A DNA stretch of 64,000 bases from Enoplolaimus lenunculus (Eukaryota > Nematoda > Enoplea > Enoplida > Thoracostomopsidae): positions 124,001-188,000 of the forward strand of contig JASANG010003548.1 of the NCBI GenBank assembly GCA_030248215.1, in the 5' to 3' direction. How positions within the stretch are numbered: the first letter of the stretch is position 1; every line of letters begins with the position of its first letter. The translations under genes and the position numbers were made by a program. The notes beneath the pieces are model-generated. The model was not told the origin of the DNA and did not search any database. It worked only from the letters and a program-made list of their open reading frames with translations. Below, in pieces: positions 35,275-47,659 of this stretch.

Positions 35275-35890
35275 AAAAATTTTACTTTTCCAAAGTCATT
35301 TTCACGAATAATCGAAAACGAAATTCTCAAAATTCCAATTTCCCGGGTAACAAATATTCCAATTTACCAAAATGCCGAACAAAACACGCTTTCCCAAAAT
35401 CTCGATCGAAAAAAGCTGCGACCAAAATCCCAATTTCTCGCATAATATCCGAATCTCAAAAATCCCAATTTCCCAAAATGTATCCCGAACGAAAAAGTCT
35501 GCGCCCAAATCCCAATTTACCGTGTAATATCCTAATTTCCCAAAATCCCAACTTTCCGGGTGTTATACCAATTTCCCGAAATCCAAATTTTCCAAAATCC
35601 CGAGCGAAAAGGCTGCGCCTAAAATTCCAATTTCCCGGCTAATATCCGAATTTCCCGGGTAATATCCCAATTTCCCGGGTAATATCCCAATTTCCCAAAA
35701 TACCAAAATGCAGAGCAAAAAAGGCTGCGCCCAAAATTCCAATTTCTATGGGGTAATATCCGAATTTCCCAAAATCCCAATTTTCCAAAATGCTGCAATT
35801 TTCGTAATGAAATGAAAATTACGAAATTCATCCAAAATCTTAAAAAATTTAATACCTGCACTATTTTTCTTTAAAATTTTAGAAATCCCG
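35275..35890. repeat. Degenerate tandem repeat of AATTTCCCGGGTAATATCC words
   Basis: Short words (TCCCAATTTCCC, GGGTAATATCC, AAAATGC) are organised into longer units marked by GCTGCGCCCAAA at about 35415, 35499, 35611 and 35723, giving spacings of roughly 84, 112 and 112 bp. The frames that cross it are low-complexity. Confidence 0.75.
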
Positions 35891-36128
35891 GTGAACTTTT
35901 GCACGCCTCTATTGTGTTGGCAGAAAAATAAAACATCTTTAGTTTAACCCTCAATATCCGTTTTCAGTTTCGGTTGTTTTGATCACTATCCGTCTCCGTT
36001 ATTTTTCCTATTCGTTTCAACTTATTCTTTTGCAAACCCACGGAAAACGATCCACCCCTGATCTATTCATAGGGCGAACATTTAAGGTAGCCACAATTTC
36101 CACTCTAAAACTGGCGTTTCGCTCCTAC

Positions 36129-36310
36129 TGTAGTGTCCAGAATAAAAGAGGGGACTGTTATTTATTTGTCGTCTCCACAGCGTCCCCCCGTTATTTTGTT
36201 ACGGACTGTTATTTATTTTTAATTGGTCCTTCCTGGGGTCATTTATGCACTACAATTAGGGATAATTGACATTTACGGACTGTAATTAGGTTTAGTGACT
36301 ATGCACTTAC
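36129..36310. mobile_element. MITE E copy, one end
   Basis: TGTAGTGTCCAGAATAAAAG matches the terminus at 18. The interior ACTGTTATTTATTT..GTTACGGACTGTTATT matches 4394-4565. The far terminus is not present before the next MITE. Confidence 0.5.
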
Positions 36311-36332
36311 GGACTCATTCATTTTCCATGTA

Positions 36333-36552
36333 CACTGCAAAAAATGGTGAGTCAAATTGTCTCACTCCGAAATAGGCTTTTCCTGACTACACAAACTGAG
36401 TCAAAATTCGAATCCACCAGAATCAAATACGATTCACCGAATCACTCAGTAAGTCGAATTTGACTCAGACGGAATCGGATTTGACACAGTTTGTGTAGTC
36501 CGGAAAAGCCTATTTCAGGGAGTCAATTTGACTCACCATTTTTTGCAGTGTA
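36333..36552. mobile_element. MITE D with TA flanks
   Basis: CACTGCAAAAAATGGTGAGT and its exact complement ACTCACCATTTTTTGCAGTG form the ends, with TA on both outer sides as for Tc1/mariner elements. The interior has GAATTTGACTC inverted words. About 220 bp. Confidence 0.8.
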
Positions 36553-37476
36553 ACGTAACGTTTACATTAAAACTAAATTTTTACCGTCCATATCGTTCTC
36601 CAATTTGTGTACGCTGACTACGCTGTTGTCAGTAGTTTTCGATGTAAACTGTACAAACTTTGAAAAATTGCGTTTTGAAACAAAAAATGCATAAAAGTTC
36701 TACGCAAAAATATACTGTACATAAAGTTTTAATCAACTGCAATCCTATTGGTTCACGTGATTGCCAGTAATACAACACGTGAAATGTGCAATTTCAATTG
36801 ACCCCATAACTGCGTAGCGAAAGTTGACGCACTTACTAAAATAAGGATTCACGTGATTAAAACTGTACAAAATCGTGCCGAATACGGAAGTCCGCTAAGC
36901 CTTTTGACGGACGTTGTTTTACCTATAAACCGAACATATTGTAAATTGTCCCATGCTGATGGGCCTGCTCATTCTAGCGACTGCAAAGTTTGGTCTTACA
37001 GGATTTTTTTGTATATATAGTCTAAAAATTTCCACACTTGAATGTCTTAAATTTAAGACTTTGATTTATGAACGATTACGAAAACCGTTTCTGAAAATAA
37101 AACACAGGTTTACCATGGAAACCGGCTCCAAATTTGGCGGATAAAGCTTAACCCAATACACTAGTTTTACAACCTAAGATACGTCCATAAGACGTAAAGA
37201 TAGGCTGAGGGAGCCTGAGCTCAACAAGTCATTTATGCGTTGGAAATTTAAGAAAGTAGGAGTCTTGAAATTTTAAGACAATTTATTTTGTGTGTCGAGT
37301 CAGCAACGATGCACGAATTATCAGCCCACTATTTGACAATTATTTTATTTTTTCAGGTATTTCAAAATTGCACACATATATACAAGTATTTACGTCTGTA
37401 TAGTACCATGAACGGCATATGAAACCACTTACACAACCCATAAATTTCCTACGTCGGCAATACTTTAGTGCATTAG
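36553..37476. other. Intergenic, nothing recognised
   Basis: AT-rich; no gene, RNA or repeat that I can support. Confidence 0.35.
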
Positions 37477-37863
37477 CAGGGTTCAACCGTAATTCCTGCA
37501 TAAATTCAATTCCTGTTCCTGTTGCTGCATTTGAGATGCAGGAACCGGAATTTTACGGTTTTGTGTCAAATTATTCATAATCATGTAAATATTAGAAACA
37601 TTGTCTTTGAAATATTGTTATTTCGCAATGACTGTTTTTGCAATTAGTTCAATATTAATAAACTATTTCTAACGTGTTTTCGCGAAACTTGAATGTGAAA
37701 TAGCTCAAAATTTGCTTAAGCTATTTTTTGGCAGTTTTCTGAAAAGTCCAACTGTAATTCGGTGATGACAATTATTTCAAATTCTGGTTCCAGTTCCTGC
37801 AAAGAAATTCAATTCCTGTTCGTGCTCCTGTTCCGGCAAAATTTAGTTCCTGCTGGAACCCTG
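37477..37863. mobile_element. hAT-like element with 8-bp target duplication
   Basis: 387 bp starting CAGGGTTCAACCGTAATTCC and ending CCTGCTGGAACCCTG. The flanks TGCATTAG (37469-37476) and TGCATCAG (37864-37871) agree at 7 of 8 positions. Termini and spacing are those of hAT-superfamily non-autonomous elements. Subterminal ATTCCTGTTCCTG repeats face each other. Confidence 0.8.
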
Positions 37864-38670
37864 TGCATCAGCTATCGTATACTAAATAAATATTTTACTT
37901 CTATAAATGGATTTGAGTGCACCAAGAGACAATAACGCCATATACAGCTACCATGGCAAATAAGGAAGTTCTCTTTACGCTTGTCTTGAACTGATCAACT
38001 CTTTTTGTAACTCATAGGATGAACCGAAAAGTCAGATCCAGCACATTTTTAGTAAAATACAAACTGCTCCGAAACCGATATTTACCCACAGCTAAACTAG
38101 AACTAACCCAAACAATGCCCCATAACATAAATAAAGAATAAATAATGTACATATGTACATTCTATGCACATTTTACAATAACACAGTACTGACATACTGG
38201 TCAGAACCCATCATCTCATATTTTCAAATGGGTATAGGACCTATCGCCAGCAAGTGATAAGATTTCAAGCAAGCATGCGGCATGTGTGAGCCAGAATTTT
38301 TACACAGCTTTGCCAGAATACCGTTACAGACAGCATACAAACTTTCATTTATTTCTATGCCACGAGTTACAACGTACATACGACTTCGCCCACTGGTAAC
38401 AGGTGATATACACAGTTGAGAATACTGCTCCGGTTTCCCACCCAACCAAGTGATCTACCAATCCGACCTGTGCTACAACTATTGTAGATTACTGCTCCTA
38501 CACATATTTAAATTTCTGTTGCTTGAACTATCGCATAACTTTTTCCCAATTCAAATGTCTACAAATCGGTTCGGTGTTGGCCCGTTGGCGGCCACCAAGA
38601 ATAACCTCCATGTCACCGTTCTTGAACAACGACTCTTCCAATTAAACATTTTCCCACGCGCTTGCCACAA

Positions 38671-38882
38671 ATGGCCAATGTTACTTTTTGGGCCCTATAG
38701 GTACATAGGTTAAGCATTTTCATGAGCCTAGGCCTAAGCATTAAAAAAGTATACACCTACGCCTTAGAGTTGAAAAAGTACAAACCTAAGCCTAGGCAAC
38801 AAATATAGTTTAAAATGTAAACCTTCTTTTTTGCAGTCCCATTACAACACGTAACGACCGGCCCTAAAAGTAAGATGAACCC
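38671..38882. mobile_element. TTAGGC-core MITE with a third type of terminus
   Basis: GGCCAATGTTACTTTTTGGG at the left and GGCCCTAAAAGTAAGATGAA at the right. The core is CCTAGGCCTAAGC / CCTAAGCCTAGGC. The ends look like the 14262 family with a TTTTTGGGCC variant. It ends 25 bp past the LRRC58 stop codon. Confidence 0.6.
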
Positions 38883-38906
38883 ACGCAAGTTATCTTAGAT
38901 CTAGTA

Positions 38907-41900
38907 TTACCCCAGCAGTACTTTATTGAGTACATCCGGTGATACACCGCCATAGTCATCGTAATTATCATAATCGTCTTCAGTGGAATCACTTGCTTCT
39001 GAAGAACTGTCTGTTACCACAAACGCAGGACTTGTATCGCACTTTGGACTGCACAAATACTGCAGTAATGGCACACGATATTTGCCACAAAAATCAACAA
39101 ATTTCACGTGTTCCACACGTGCTTCGAAGTAAACTCCTAAAACAATCAAATTTACTTAAAAGCAAACTCCTAGAACAGAAAAATCAAAACAAGATAAATC
39201 TTAATCGACTTGTTAGGGATGCCAGTCTCAGTAAAGGTAGTTAGATATTAAGCTACAAAATCTCCTCATTGGCATAGGAAACCAAATTCAGTTTAACATG
39301 TTAGGGCAGAGTTTAGACGAAGCATACGTGGATGTTACATCACTACATACTAGACTAAAATCTTTCTAGTGGTGCACGGCCGCTCTAGCTATCGGCCAGC
39401 ACTTTCCGTTGCAATTTTGAATTTCAATTTAAAGAACTTTACCTAGCTGGCAATATGTGTTTATTAAGATATCCTGGCCCTGAAACACATTTTTGAATAT
39501 TACCCATGCCCAAATTCACTCGAACCCACCTTTACATTTCGGATTAACGCAATGATGCGCGCTATCCAGATATGTGATTAAATTTCGAGGCACATCTTCG
39601 GCAGTTGGTTTCAGTTTGTTGAGCTTAATCACACGGCCTGCAAGTTCTTTCAAGGACGGTGTGCTGTACGTGATATCTTTCGCAAACTGCACCACTAGTG
39701 GATTTGAGCGGAGGCTGAGCTCTTGCAATTGTGACAGTGTTACGATTTCTGTCGGCAAAGTCTGTAACACAACAAGCAAAATAACAAAAGCAATACTTAC
39801 TACTACTCAAAACAATCTAAGTAGTACAATTCCTAACTACAGGTGACGCGAACTTAGCCCCATATATACATATCAATAATAAAGGCCTCCAGGTGCTTAA
39901 ACACAATTATTTTAGATTCACTTGGTTTTTTTGCCGGCTTTGAATTAAACCCTCGGAAAATATAGCAATCTTAAGGTTAAACTCACTCATGTCAAGATTG
40001 GAAAAAGCGAAATCAATAAAGTTATAAAAACGATAATTATTTTGTAAGCAAAAATCTAGGACTAAAGCAGTGTTATTTTTGTTTTATGCCTAGGCGCCAA
40101 TTGGCGACTAACCATGAATTTTTAGGCACTGATATCAAAGTTTCGAAATCAAAGCGAAATATTACGTTTTTAAAAATATGTTAAATTCAAAATGTTTTGA
40201 GGCAAGACATATAGGGCTAATTCGATGGCTAAGCGCCCGAGCGACTGGATTGGCGAAAAAATAAACAATGCCCTAATGTCAATGTTTCAAACAAACAAAA
40301 AAATGACAGAAACACAGAACAGCAGCTAGAAACTGCACTAACCAATAATTAACCAAACTACTGTTATATTGTTTAAAAGCATCATACCTTCACACGATTT
40401 TTGTGCAAACTCAACGACACTAAATTCTGCAATTGAGCAATTGTACTTGGAATTGTTTCAAGCCGGTTATCACATAAAACCAACGACGCTAAGTTGCGAA
40501 GCTTCCCTATCGTGGCCGGTATATCAGTCAATCTGTTGCCACCCAGATATAAATGTTCAAGTCTAAAACATTGAAAGTATTGACTTACGCAGCATTACAA
40601 ATCCAAAATGTATAGATTACAAATCCAACAAAGTTTAAGCACACACTAGATGAACAATATAGATTTGAAAACAAGCTTCAACTTGTTAGAGGAACCAAAT
40701 ATTTCAAAATGGCATGTAAAATTTACTGCGATTCACAGAGCGGAATCTTTCCATAGCCCAAATTTTTTTCTAAGAGTAGCTTAACCTGCTTCGCTTCTGC
40801 GTACCCGTCGAAAACTGCTCCAGAAATACATTATCAATATCACTTACGCCACCATATCTCCAATACGACAAGGCAGCGTTCGTAGTTCGTTACTTCCAAG
40901 GTATAGCACTTTCAGCGACGACAATTCAAGTACATCCACTGGCACTTCCGTTAAGCTGTTTCCGCTTAAATTTAGCACCTCAAGCGTCGGCGCCAGCTCT
41001 TTGAAGTGTTTAGGAAACGAACCAGAGTCTAAATTGTTGCTTTTGGCTAAAACCAATATATATAATGGTTCGCTTTAGCGTTATTTTGCGGCCAGCAATT
41101 TGTCTCCTGCAGCTTAAATACGTAATGCAACTAAAATTCAAAACTTACTTAAAATAGTCTATTCAAGTTGTCAAATTTTACTTAACTGGAGATAGCCATG
41201 GCACATTCAAGAACACAAATCCAAATATTAGATGTATATATTTCATACTAAAATGGTCCGGGATACCGTCATTTTTGCAACCAGCAATTTCTCCTACAGT
41301 TTAAAGAACGTAAGCAGAATTGCAAACTTACACAAAATAGCCTAAAACACAAATCCAAATATATATTTGCTGGATATTTTTACAACTCCTGCTTATACAC
41401 AAATTTGGCTCGCCACTCTCGATGCAAACAAATATATCAATGATTGTAAAAAAAACACAAACCTATTAATACACGCAGTTTACGCAATGCCGCGATAGAA
41501 GTAGGTATTTCAGCAAGCGCATTTGCGCTTAAATCTAACGCCGATAAATTGCAGAAAACAGAAAAATCAACAGACAGCAAATCGGATATTTGATTGTGAT
41601 GTAGCATCAACGATTTAACAACACTTGGATGATACGAGCTTAAACATAAATGAAAGCCTACTGTCTAAGAAGTGGAATAAAGTGTGGACCTCGTAGGCAT
41701 GTGAGACATGCTTGTCCTGGTGCATATGCAATATATGCAATGCGCATTTTTTTGTATGCTAGTTGGCAACATACGGTCAACACATATATACTAGACGAAA
41801 AAACGCAGTTCTAGAGGCGAGTTGCGCGACGCAGTGGTAGAACGCTTGCCTCGGAATCCTAAAGACGCTGGTTCAATCCCCGCTCTGTAAACCGGTTTTC

Positions 41901-43034
41901 CAGCTGCCTCAGTTAAAAGGTGTAGTGTCCCGGTTCATATCTATATCGGTATATGGGCATGTATGTGCATGTAAAGCAAATGTTGCCATGCCTGTGCACA
42001 TATACCGGTATAAGAAGTTGTTACAATGACCGCGTGATGTAGTGGCAGCATGTTTGGTTCGAGCGCAAGAGGGCCGAAGTTCGATTCCCGGCGTGGTCAT
42101 AACTTTGGGCAAATCTTCGAACAGATGTCGTGCAGGCCGTATAGTACCAACATGGAGGTCCCACCGAGACAGGTACAGCAAACAGCAAGCCCATTAATTC
42201 GGGTAGTTGGAGTCACTGTTCGGGACGACCGCCTGTAAAAGAGAAATGTCGGTATATGTGCACGTAAGTGTATATAAAGCAAAATCTACAATGCCTGTGC
42301 AATTATACTGGTACAAGAAGGTGTTGCAATGACCGCATGGTGTAGTGGTAGCGTGCTTGATTCGAGCGCAACATGGCCGAGGTTCAATTTCCGGCGTGGT
42401 CAGTAAGTTTGGGCAAAACTTCGAACAGTGGTCGTGCAGACCGTATAGTACCAACAACATTAGACTGACAAATCCAAATTTGTCTAATGCGATCACAACA
42501 CGCACGGCATCCTGTAAAGTATATGCTTCTTCTCCGTTATATAATCAAAAATTGAAAAATTCTATATAGGAATGCGTTTTTAGTAAAAGGCTAGGTATTT
42601 TCGTGATTTTCGATTTAAATTTTGCGAAATACTGGGCTCACATTCGTTATAGGGTCAAAAATTAAAATAAAAGTCGAAATGTGCATTGTTTGTCAAAAAA
42701 TTTAATATTTGTGTGATCAGACGATGTGCCGGACCAGAAATGCTTTTCGGGTGTTAAGAGTTTAAATTATGAAATTTTTGCAGAAAACCCATTTTTCGGT
42801 TATTATTATTTTTCACTTATAACGAAGGAGTGCCCGATACTGTGTGCGTTTACAATACATCCTCACGAAAACGTATTACAATAACTTGTAAACGAACCAG
42901 CTAGCATGCAAATAATGGTCTGGTATCTGATCTATACCCAAATATGACAAATCGATATCAATTAATGCAGTGTCTTCAGCAGCCACAGCCATATTATCTT
43001 CATCGAGCTTGCACTTACGTTGTTTATCACCCAT
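38907..43034 (-). CDS. LRRC58: Leucine-rich repeat-containing protein 58 (complete, six exons)
   Basis: Exons in transcript order: 43034-42886, 41638-41463, 41046-40848, 40562-40388, 39761-39530, 39136-38907. GT-AG borders and agreeing phases give 386 aa (human 371). Leucine-rich repeats run from about residue 50 to 290: LEVLNLSGNSLTEVPVDVLE, LEHLYLGGNRLTDIPATIGK, LVSLSLHKNRVKTLP, LQELSLRSNPLVVQF. The C-terminal region is diagnostic: DSAHHCVNPKCKG, then VKFVDFCGKYRVPLLQYLCS, an acidic serine stretch, and the terminal KVLLG, all shared with human LRRC58. The Cys pairs (HCVNPKC, FCGKY, CSPKC) may bind a metal; this is inference. A start at MGDKQRK is preferred because GTTTCAG lies 9 nt upstream of it and looks like a 3' splice site. 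Intron 1 holds SINEs. The family is considered an ubiquitin-ligase substrate receptor candidate; nothing here tests that. Confidence 0.93.
41819..41890 (+). mobile_element. tRNA-derived SINE head
   Basis: GCGACGCAGTGGTAGAACGC resembles an A box and GGTTCAATCC is a B box, spaced as in a tRNA. The acceptor stem does not close well, so this is a SINE head, not a working tRNA. Confidence 0.55.
41946..42480 (+). mobile_element. Two tRNA-derived SINE copies in tandem
   Basis: Two 71-nt tRNA-like heads lie at 42028-42098 and 42331-42401, exactly 303 bp apart. Each starts GACCGC and ends CGTGGTC, which pair as a 7-bp acceptor stem. Each has A-box-like GTAGTGG and a GTTCGATTCC / GTTCAATTTC B box. The body TTTGGGCAAATCTTCGAACA and CGTGCAGGCCGTATAGTACC and the leader CGGTATATGGGCATG are repeated too. 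A diverged copy lies at 51178-51345. It is in LRRC58 intron 1, antisense to the gene. Confidence 0.75.
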
Positions 43035-44208
43035 ATTGTATGACTGAAACATTATCATTAGTTTTAAGAACGGCTAAAGTCAGTATTTCGTTTAACTGGA
43101 AACAATAATGTGTGCATATCCGTAATTTTGGGCCTATACAGCAATCCACACACTGTTAATTTATTGAATTGTTAAAACGCGATGCAATGAAATGTTATAG
43201 TTCGCCAAAGATACACTAGCCTAGTACATATATGGTGGTTTTCTATATTAAATCACGCATTTGGCAGTCAGAAGCTAGAGCCACCCTGTGTTGGTTTTGT
43301 CACCAAGTACTGATTTCGTCCATGCTAGGCTTGGTGCAAGGGAGTGTGGCTGAAACTAAAATGTGTTTAAAATTAACCACTGCATATTGCAGCGTGGAAA
43401 TCTGGACAGATATCGCAAGGCGCTAAAAATTGACGAAAAATAGACTTGCAAGAAATCAGAAAGCAAAACTGCATCCGGACCCGTATTATTGGAATCAAAA
43501 GCCGGACTTCGATCCAGAAGATTTTTTTGAATCAAATCCTAGGCCAGGACCCGAAATGGTAACAAAGTCAATTTCACTCCCCATTTTTTACATTGTAGGG
43601 TGTTTAAGCGAGTGTATTTGTGTGTTTGTGTACTTACACGTACAGTATCCTCACATTCCTCACTCAGCGAATATGTCATTCGGCTAACAGATACAATTTG
43701 ACACCAGTCAATTCCTTTAAAATGGGACAATGGATGTCCACGCTTTCAAACTTTCAGAAGAAACGAGTATAAACAAGCTACAGGTTTTTGAATAAAACCT
43801 GCCGGACATCTCAAAAGTGATTTCGATCTGTCGTATTAAAAGTTTTACGTATTCCCTATGTAAATTAAAGCACCACATAAAATTTTAACCAACTTTACTG
43901 TTGAGAGAATGACAGTGGTTAGCCGATGGCGAGTATATGTTGGTGAACAGGCCAAACACGCAATTTTTATTGATTGTTAAACATTTCGGGCATTGAGAGA
44001 TTACATTTATCGAACTACACGTCAACCCCATATTCTGCCAATATATCAATAGTTTAAAATGTGGTCACTCAAGATTGAGTAAAAGATAAATTAAATACAC
44101 AATAGGTGTGTGTTATCGTCAAAATTTTTGAAAAAACTTCCACTTCGACATTAAATTTTATTGGGAGTGGGACTATGTTTGGGCGTAGCCGAGATTTTAT
44201 ATTCTGTA
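43035..44208. other. LRRC58 upstream region
   Basis: Contains a MITE D end fragment (CTCCCCATTTTTTACATTGTA near 43577, given here only in part) and CCGGACCC words at 43470-43550. The LRRC58 promoter must lie here; no element is assignable. Confidence 0.35.
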
Positions 44209-44216
44209 AAGATTTC

Positions 44217-44412
44217 GGGCCATGTACATAATAGGGCCGGATCGTTTTCCGACGGGGCTGTAATTGGGTCAGTATAGACCAACTTTTTTGCTAAGGGTTA
44301 GGCATAGGCTTAGGCATAGGCTTAGGAATAGGTTCATCTTTTTACGCTTAGGCTTAGGCTTAGGAATAGGCTTATACTACTGTTCCGGCCCTTTTCTATA
44401 TATACATGGACC
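44217..44412. mobile_element. Family B MITE with perfect 8-bp target duplication
   Basis: 196 bp. The ends are GGGCCATGTACATAATAGGG and CCCTTTTCTATATATACATG followed by GACC. AAGATTTC flanks it on both sides (44209-44216 and 44413-44420). The core is GGCTTAGGCATAGGCTTAGG. Together with 6755-6944 this fixes the family boundary and its 8-bp duplication. Confidence 0.85.
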
Positions 44413-44639
44413 AAGATTTCAAACAGCGTTTCTTGTAAGCTGAAAAATTGCCTAAAGTGTTGGACAACAATGCAAAACTGTGATTCGCCCGTGATCCTAT
44501 CTGGCTACATCTTTTCCGTCATACAGAAAGCCTGAACGATAATATTTCTTCCGAAATAAAAATTTTTCTTTGTAGCTTGGCGAATCCGACTTTTTACTGT
44601 AATCTCCCCGAATATATATTTTTAAAAACGTCGTCAACC

Positions 44640-45330
44640 CCTCATTAGCGGATCAAGAGATAGAGACGGTCGGGCGTACTCCCCGCCGTCAGAATTTTTT
44701 GTTATAAAATGCCAAGGGTCCCCCTACTTTACAATATAGATATTGCCCCTCAGAAAATTGTCACATACATCGCATACAGTAAAAATTGCGGCTCAAAATG
44801 TGTTTGCGTGCGCCCGTCACAAATTTCGGGATCCGCCGCTATTAATCCCCTCATGATTTTTTTACAACAATCGTTTACGGCCAGTATAAAATGTGCATCG
44901 TTGCCTCAATTAATTGTTGTATTCGTCCCCGCATAAACTGAGCAGTATTATGTCGTTAAGATAAACATCTGCCGCGTTCATTTTAAGTCCGTCATTGGGG
45001 GAATGTTTGAAAATTTTTAAGAAAACGATTATATATTTCGTGGGGGGGTGCGGGAGAATGCTTGTCGCGGTTATGAAGTAGATGACCATTCTGAGTAGCG
45101 TTTGGGAAGATGTTTTTAGTTTTGCAATGGTTTGCACAGTACCGGAGCAGACCGGAGTGGGGGTACCCCCCTAACTTCAGGGTTTGGCCAACCAAAACTC
45201 GCGAGCGAGAAGTTCATTTAAAACTTCGGCAGATTTTGTTTCAACCGGTTAGGGAGGGGGCCTGTTTAAGGGTGGGGCTTCCCCCCAAATGGCGGTATAG
45301 ACGGTGGCAGCTTCGGCCCTGCGTTTGCAA
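44640..45330. repeat. GGATCCGCC-type MITE relic and G-rich tracts
   Basis: ATTAGCGGATCAAGAG at 44645 and CGGGATCCGCCGCTATTAAT near 44828 are inverted ends of the type seen at 59643-59955. Further on, GGGGGTACCCCC and GGGGCTTCCCCCC words around 45163-45290 suggest another decayed inverted-repeat element. No gene. Confidence 0.45.
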
Positions 45331-45619
45331 TGTGTATATTGGTTTCTAGGCGGAAATATGCTGGGACCGTACGCTTTACTAGCAGCGTATGCCTGCAACT
45401 GAAAACTTTTTACTGGATGTTTCGGTATAATTTGGCAACGGAAGTTTTCGTAATTTTGTTTGTATTAAAGTTATGGCTGCTCACTGAGTTTATTTTTGGT
45501 TCTACAGTGTGAAAATTAGCGTATCTTACGTCATTTTACCAGTTTTGGTTAAGTTTCAGCTTCGTTGTCTTGGCCAGTGGGGTCCACTGGTGACCCACGT
45601 GCCGATGTGTTCAGTATAA

Positions 45620-46361
45620 CCAAGAATGAGCGACGACTTTTGACAAGAGTGCGCAACTAAATAAATATTCCTTGGTACTAAAATGTACCGCCGGGCGTTG
45701 TGGTTTTGGCCGACCGCCCTAAAGTTTGGGGGTCGAATACGCAAGGGATTTAAAAGTGTAAGTGGAACAACTTCGGAATATAGAACCGTTCAACTGTACC
45801 CCTGCTAACTACCCTTTAAATTCCATTGAGTTAATTAATCAATTCAGCTAGCGAGCTGGTTATTTCTGAATCAATATCAGTAAACATTAACTAAATCTCA
45901 GTTGAGTGGATTCTCCCTCTAAGTTGAGTTGACTCAGGGTGAGTTAATTAATTAACTCATAATGAATTATATGAATTCAAATTTCAGAGTTCTGATAGTC
46001 CTAACTCACAGACTGAGTGATTCAACTTATTCTGAGTTAAAATCTACTCACTGAAATTTACAGTGATAAGGGGGTGTAGGCCAAAAAAATGTGCACTGAG
46101 TACATTGTTTTGTACACAGAATGTACCCAGTTGCACACTCTCTGTGTCGGTGGAAGCGCCCCCCAAACGTCCCAATTAGCGGTCGCCGCCGCGCCGACCC
46201 ATTGGATGCCCCCACTTTGGCAAAGAAAAAATTTTTAGCTGACCACGAACTTATGGAATTGTAAAACGTTTTGTACGGCACCGTCTCGGACCTGTTTGGG
46301 GGGGGGTCCTGACTATCTTAATGCCGGCCCTGCACACTCTTGTTGAAATTATCCACTCTTG
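45620..46361. mobile_element. MITE A copy split by a MITE C and other sequence
   Basis: The left end is CAAGAATGAGCGACG, then ACAAGAGTGCGCAACT and GCGTTGTGGTTTTGGCCGAC. The right end is CACACTCTTGTTGAAATTAT then CCACTCTTGG. A MITE C copy occupies 45811-46065, and a GC-rich segment (46140-46330) adds a second insertion. Confidence 0.6.
45811..46065. mobile_element. MITE C copy nested in MITE A
   Basis: TTTAAATTCCATTGAGTTAA at the left and CTCACTGAAATTTACAGTG at the right, with GAGTTGA / TCAACTC interior words as in 2974-3222. Confidence 0.65.
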
Positions 46362-47655
46362 GTGTATAACGAAATGGTTCGTTTATTTTGGTAAACCACC
46401 TCTTCGACCTTTAAGCCGAAGTTACCCGTTTACTCTGTGATGGGCAGCCTACTAATCAATTCGAAATATGTACAAGTAAATTATCGAATTTCAAACTGTC
46501 TTGAATAAATATTAACAATTCATAAACACTGTTCTACACTTGACAAGAGTCAGTTTGAATATTATTAATTGTTTTGTTTACTGTCATTAGCTTATCGTTC
46601 CTACACTCGTTTGAGTGCATGTCACAGTTTCACAGCACTAAGCCTAAGCCTAAAGCCTAAGCCTAAACCTAAGCCAGACAATAGAAACTATTGAACGATA
46701 CTTGCAAAAACGCTGGTAAACATAAGAAAATTGTTCAACGAAAATTGTTTATTTCAACTGAACGTTTCTATTATAGACAGCCACGAAGCCAGTAGCGTAG
46801 CTAGATGCTATTCAAGTATTCATATTAAGTGCAAACGAACGAAACAACAGGCAAAATTCCAGTTCGATCCCGTTAAAAATCCATAACCGCAAAATCAAAA
46901 TTCCGGCATCGGAATAGCAGCCAGTCGGAATCGGAACCCAAATTTTATCGGCATTTTTGCTGGAATCGGTAATTACGTTGGAAGCCTGGTCCCAGTACAA
47001 TCAAGCAGGAATCTAAATGCACTGGCTTACAAGGAATCCATTTCGGAACGAATTACTTCGAATGGATGGGCATAATTGGAAGCCTTCATAGCAACTGAAG
47101 CATTTTTCACCATTACCACGTTTAAGTAGTATATAACTGCACCCAGGTGCCAATCATCAGTTAACCAGGCTCTCCGGCCGACTTGCGGTTGCTGGGCCCC
47201 AAAAACGAATCATAAAAATAACCATAATAGATATCTCCAAAAAAATTTCCGTTTTGAAAACTCTCGTCACGGCATCCTTGAAACCGAAGGGCACTCAAGC
47301 CGCGGCCTGACTGGCGTCCATTATGATCCGTCCCTCAGATTTCACCCCAAAAACATAAAAAAGATGCCGCCAGCGCGGATAGTCCCAAAACGGCCAAACA
47401 ACCCCTTTCTGACCGTAGGTTTGGGGTGGCGAGTGTCAACCCACCGTCGTTTTATTCCCGTTTACTTCATTCTTTACGATGACAATTAGTCTGTTATATT
47501 TAGTTTTACGAATATTAGATAACTTTTCGATGTTGATAGGTGAACTAAAAACGACAGATGTCCGTATTGAAATTTGACAATCGCAAAGGCTTTCGTTGTC
47601 TGGTGTTTCCTGTAAAATTGCCCTCATTGTATTTTATGTTTTCTGCCTCAAATTC
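46362..47655. other. Intergenic with short repeats
   Basis: A TTAGGC-like hexamer run (CTAAGCCTAAGCCTAAAGCC) lies at 46638-46675. A decayed TCGGAATCGGAA element is at about 46850-47010. No gene. Confidence 0.4.
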
Positions 47656-47659
47656 AAAT

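Noticed and set aside
42028-42401. Two functional tRNA genes
   Set aside because: The anticodon stems pair poorly and the flanking body is repeated with them, as in a SINE.
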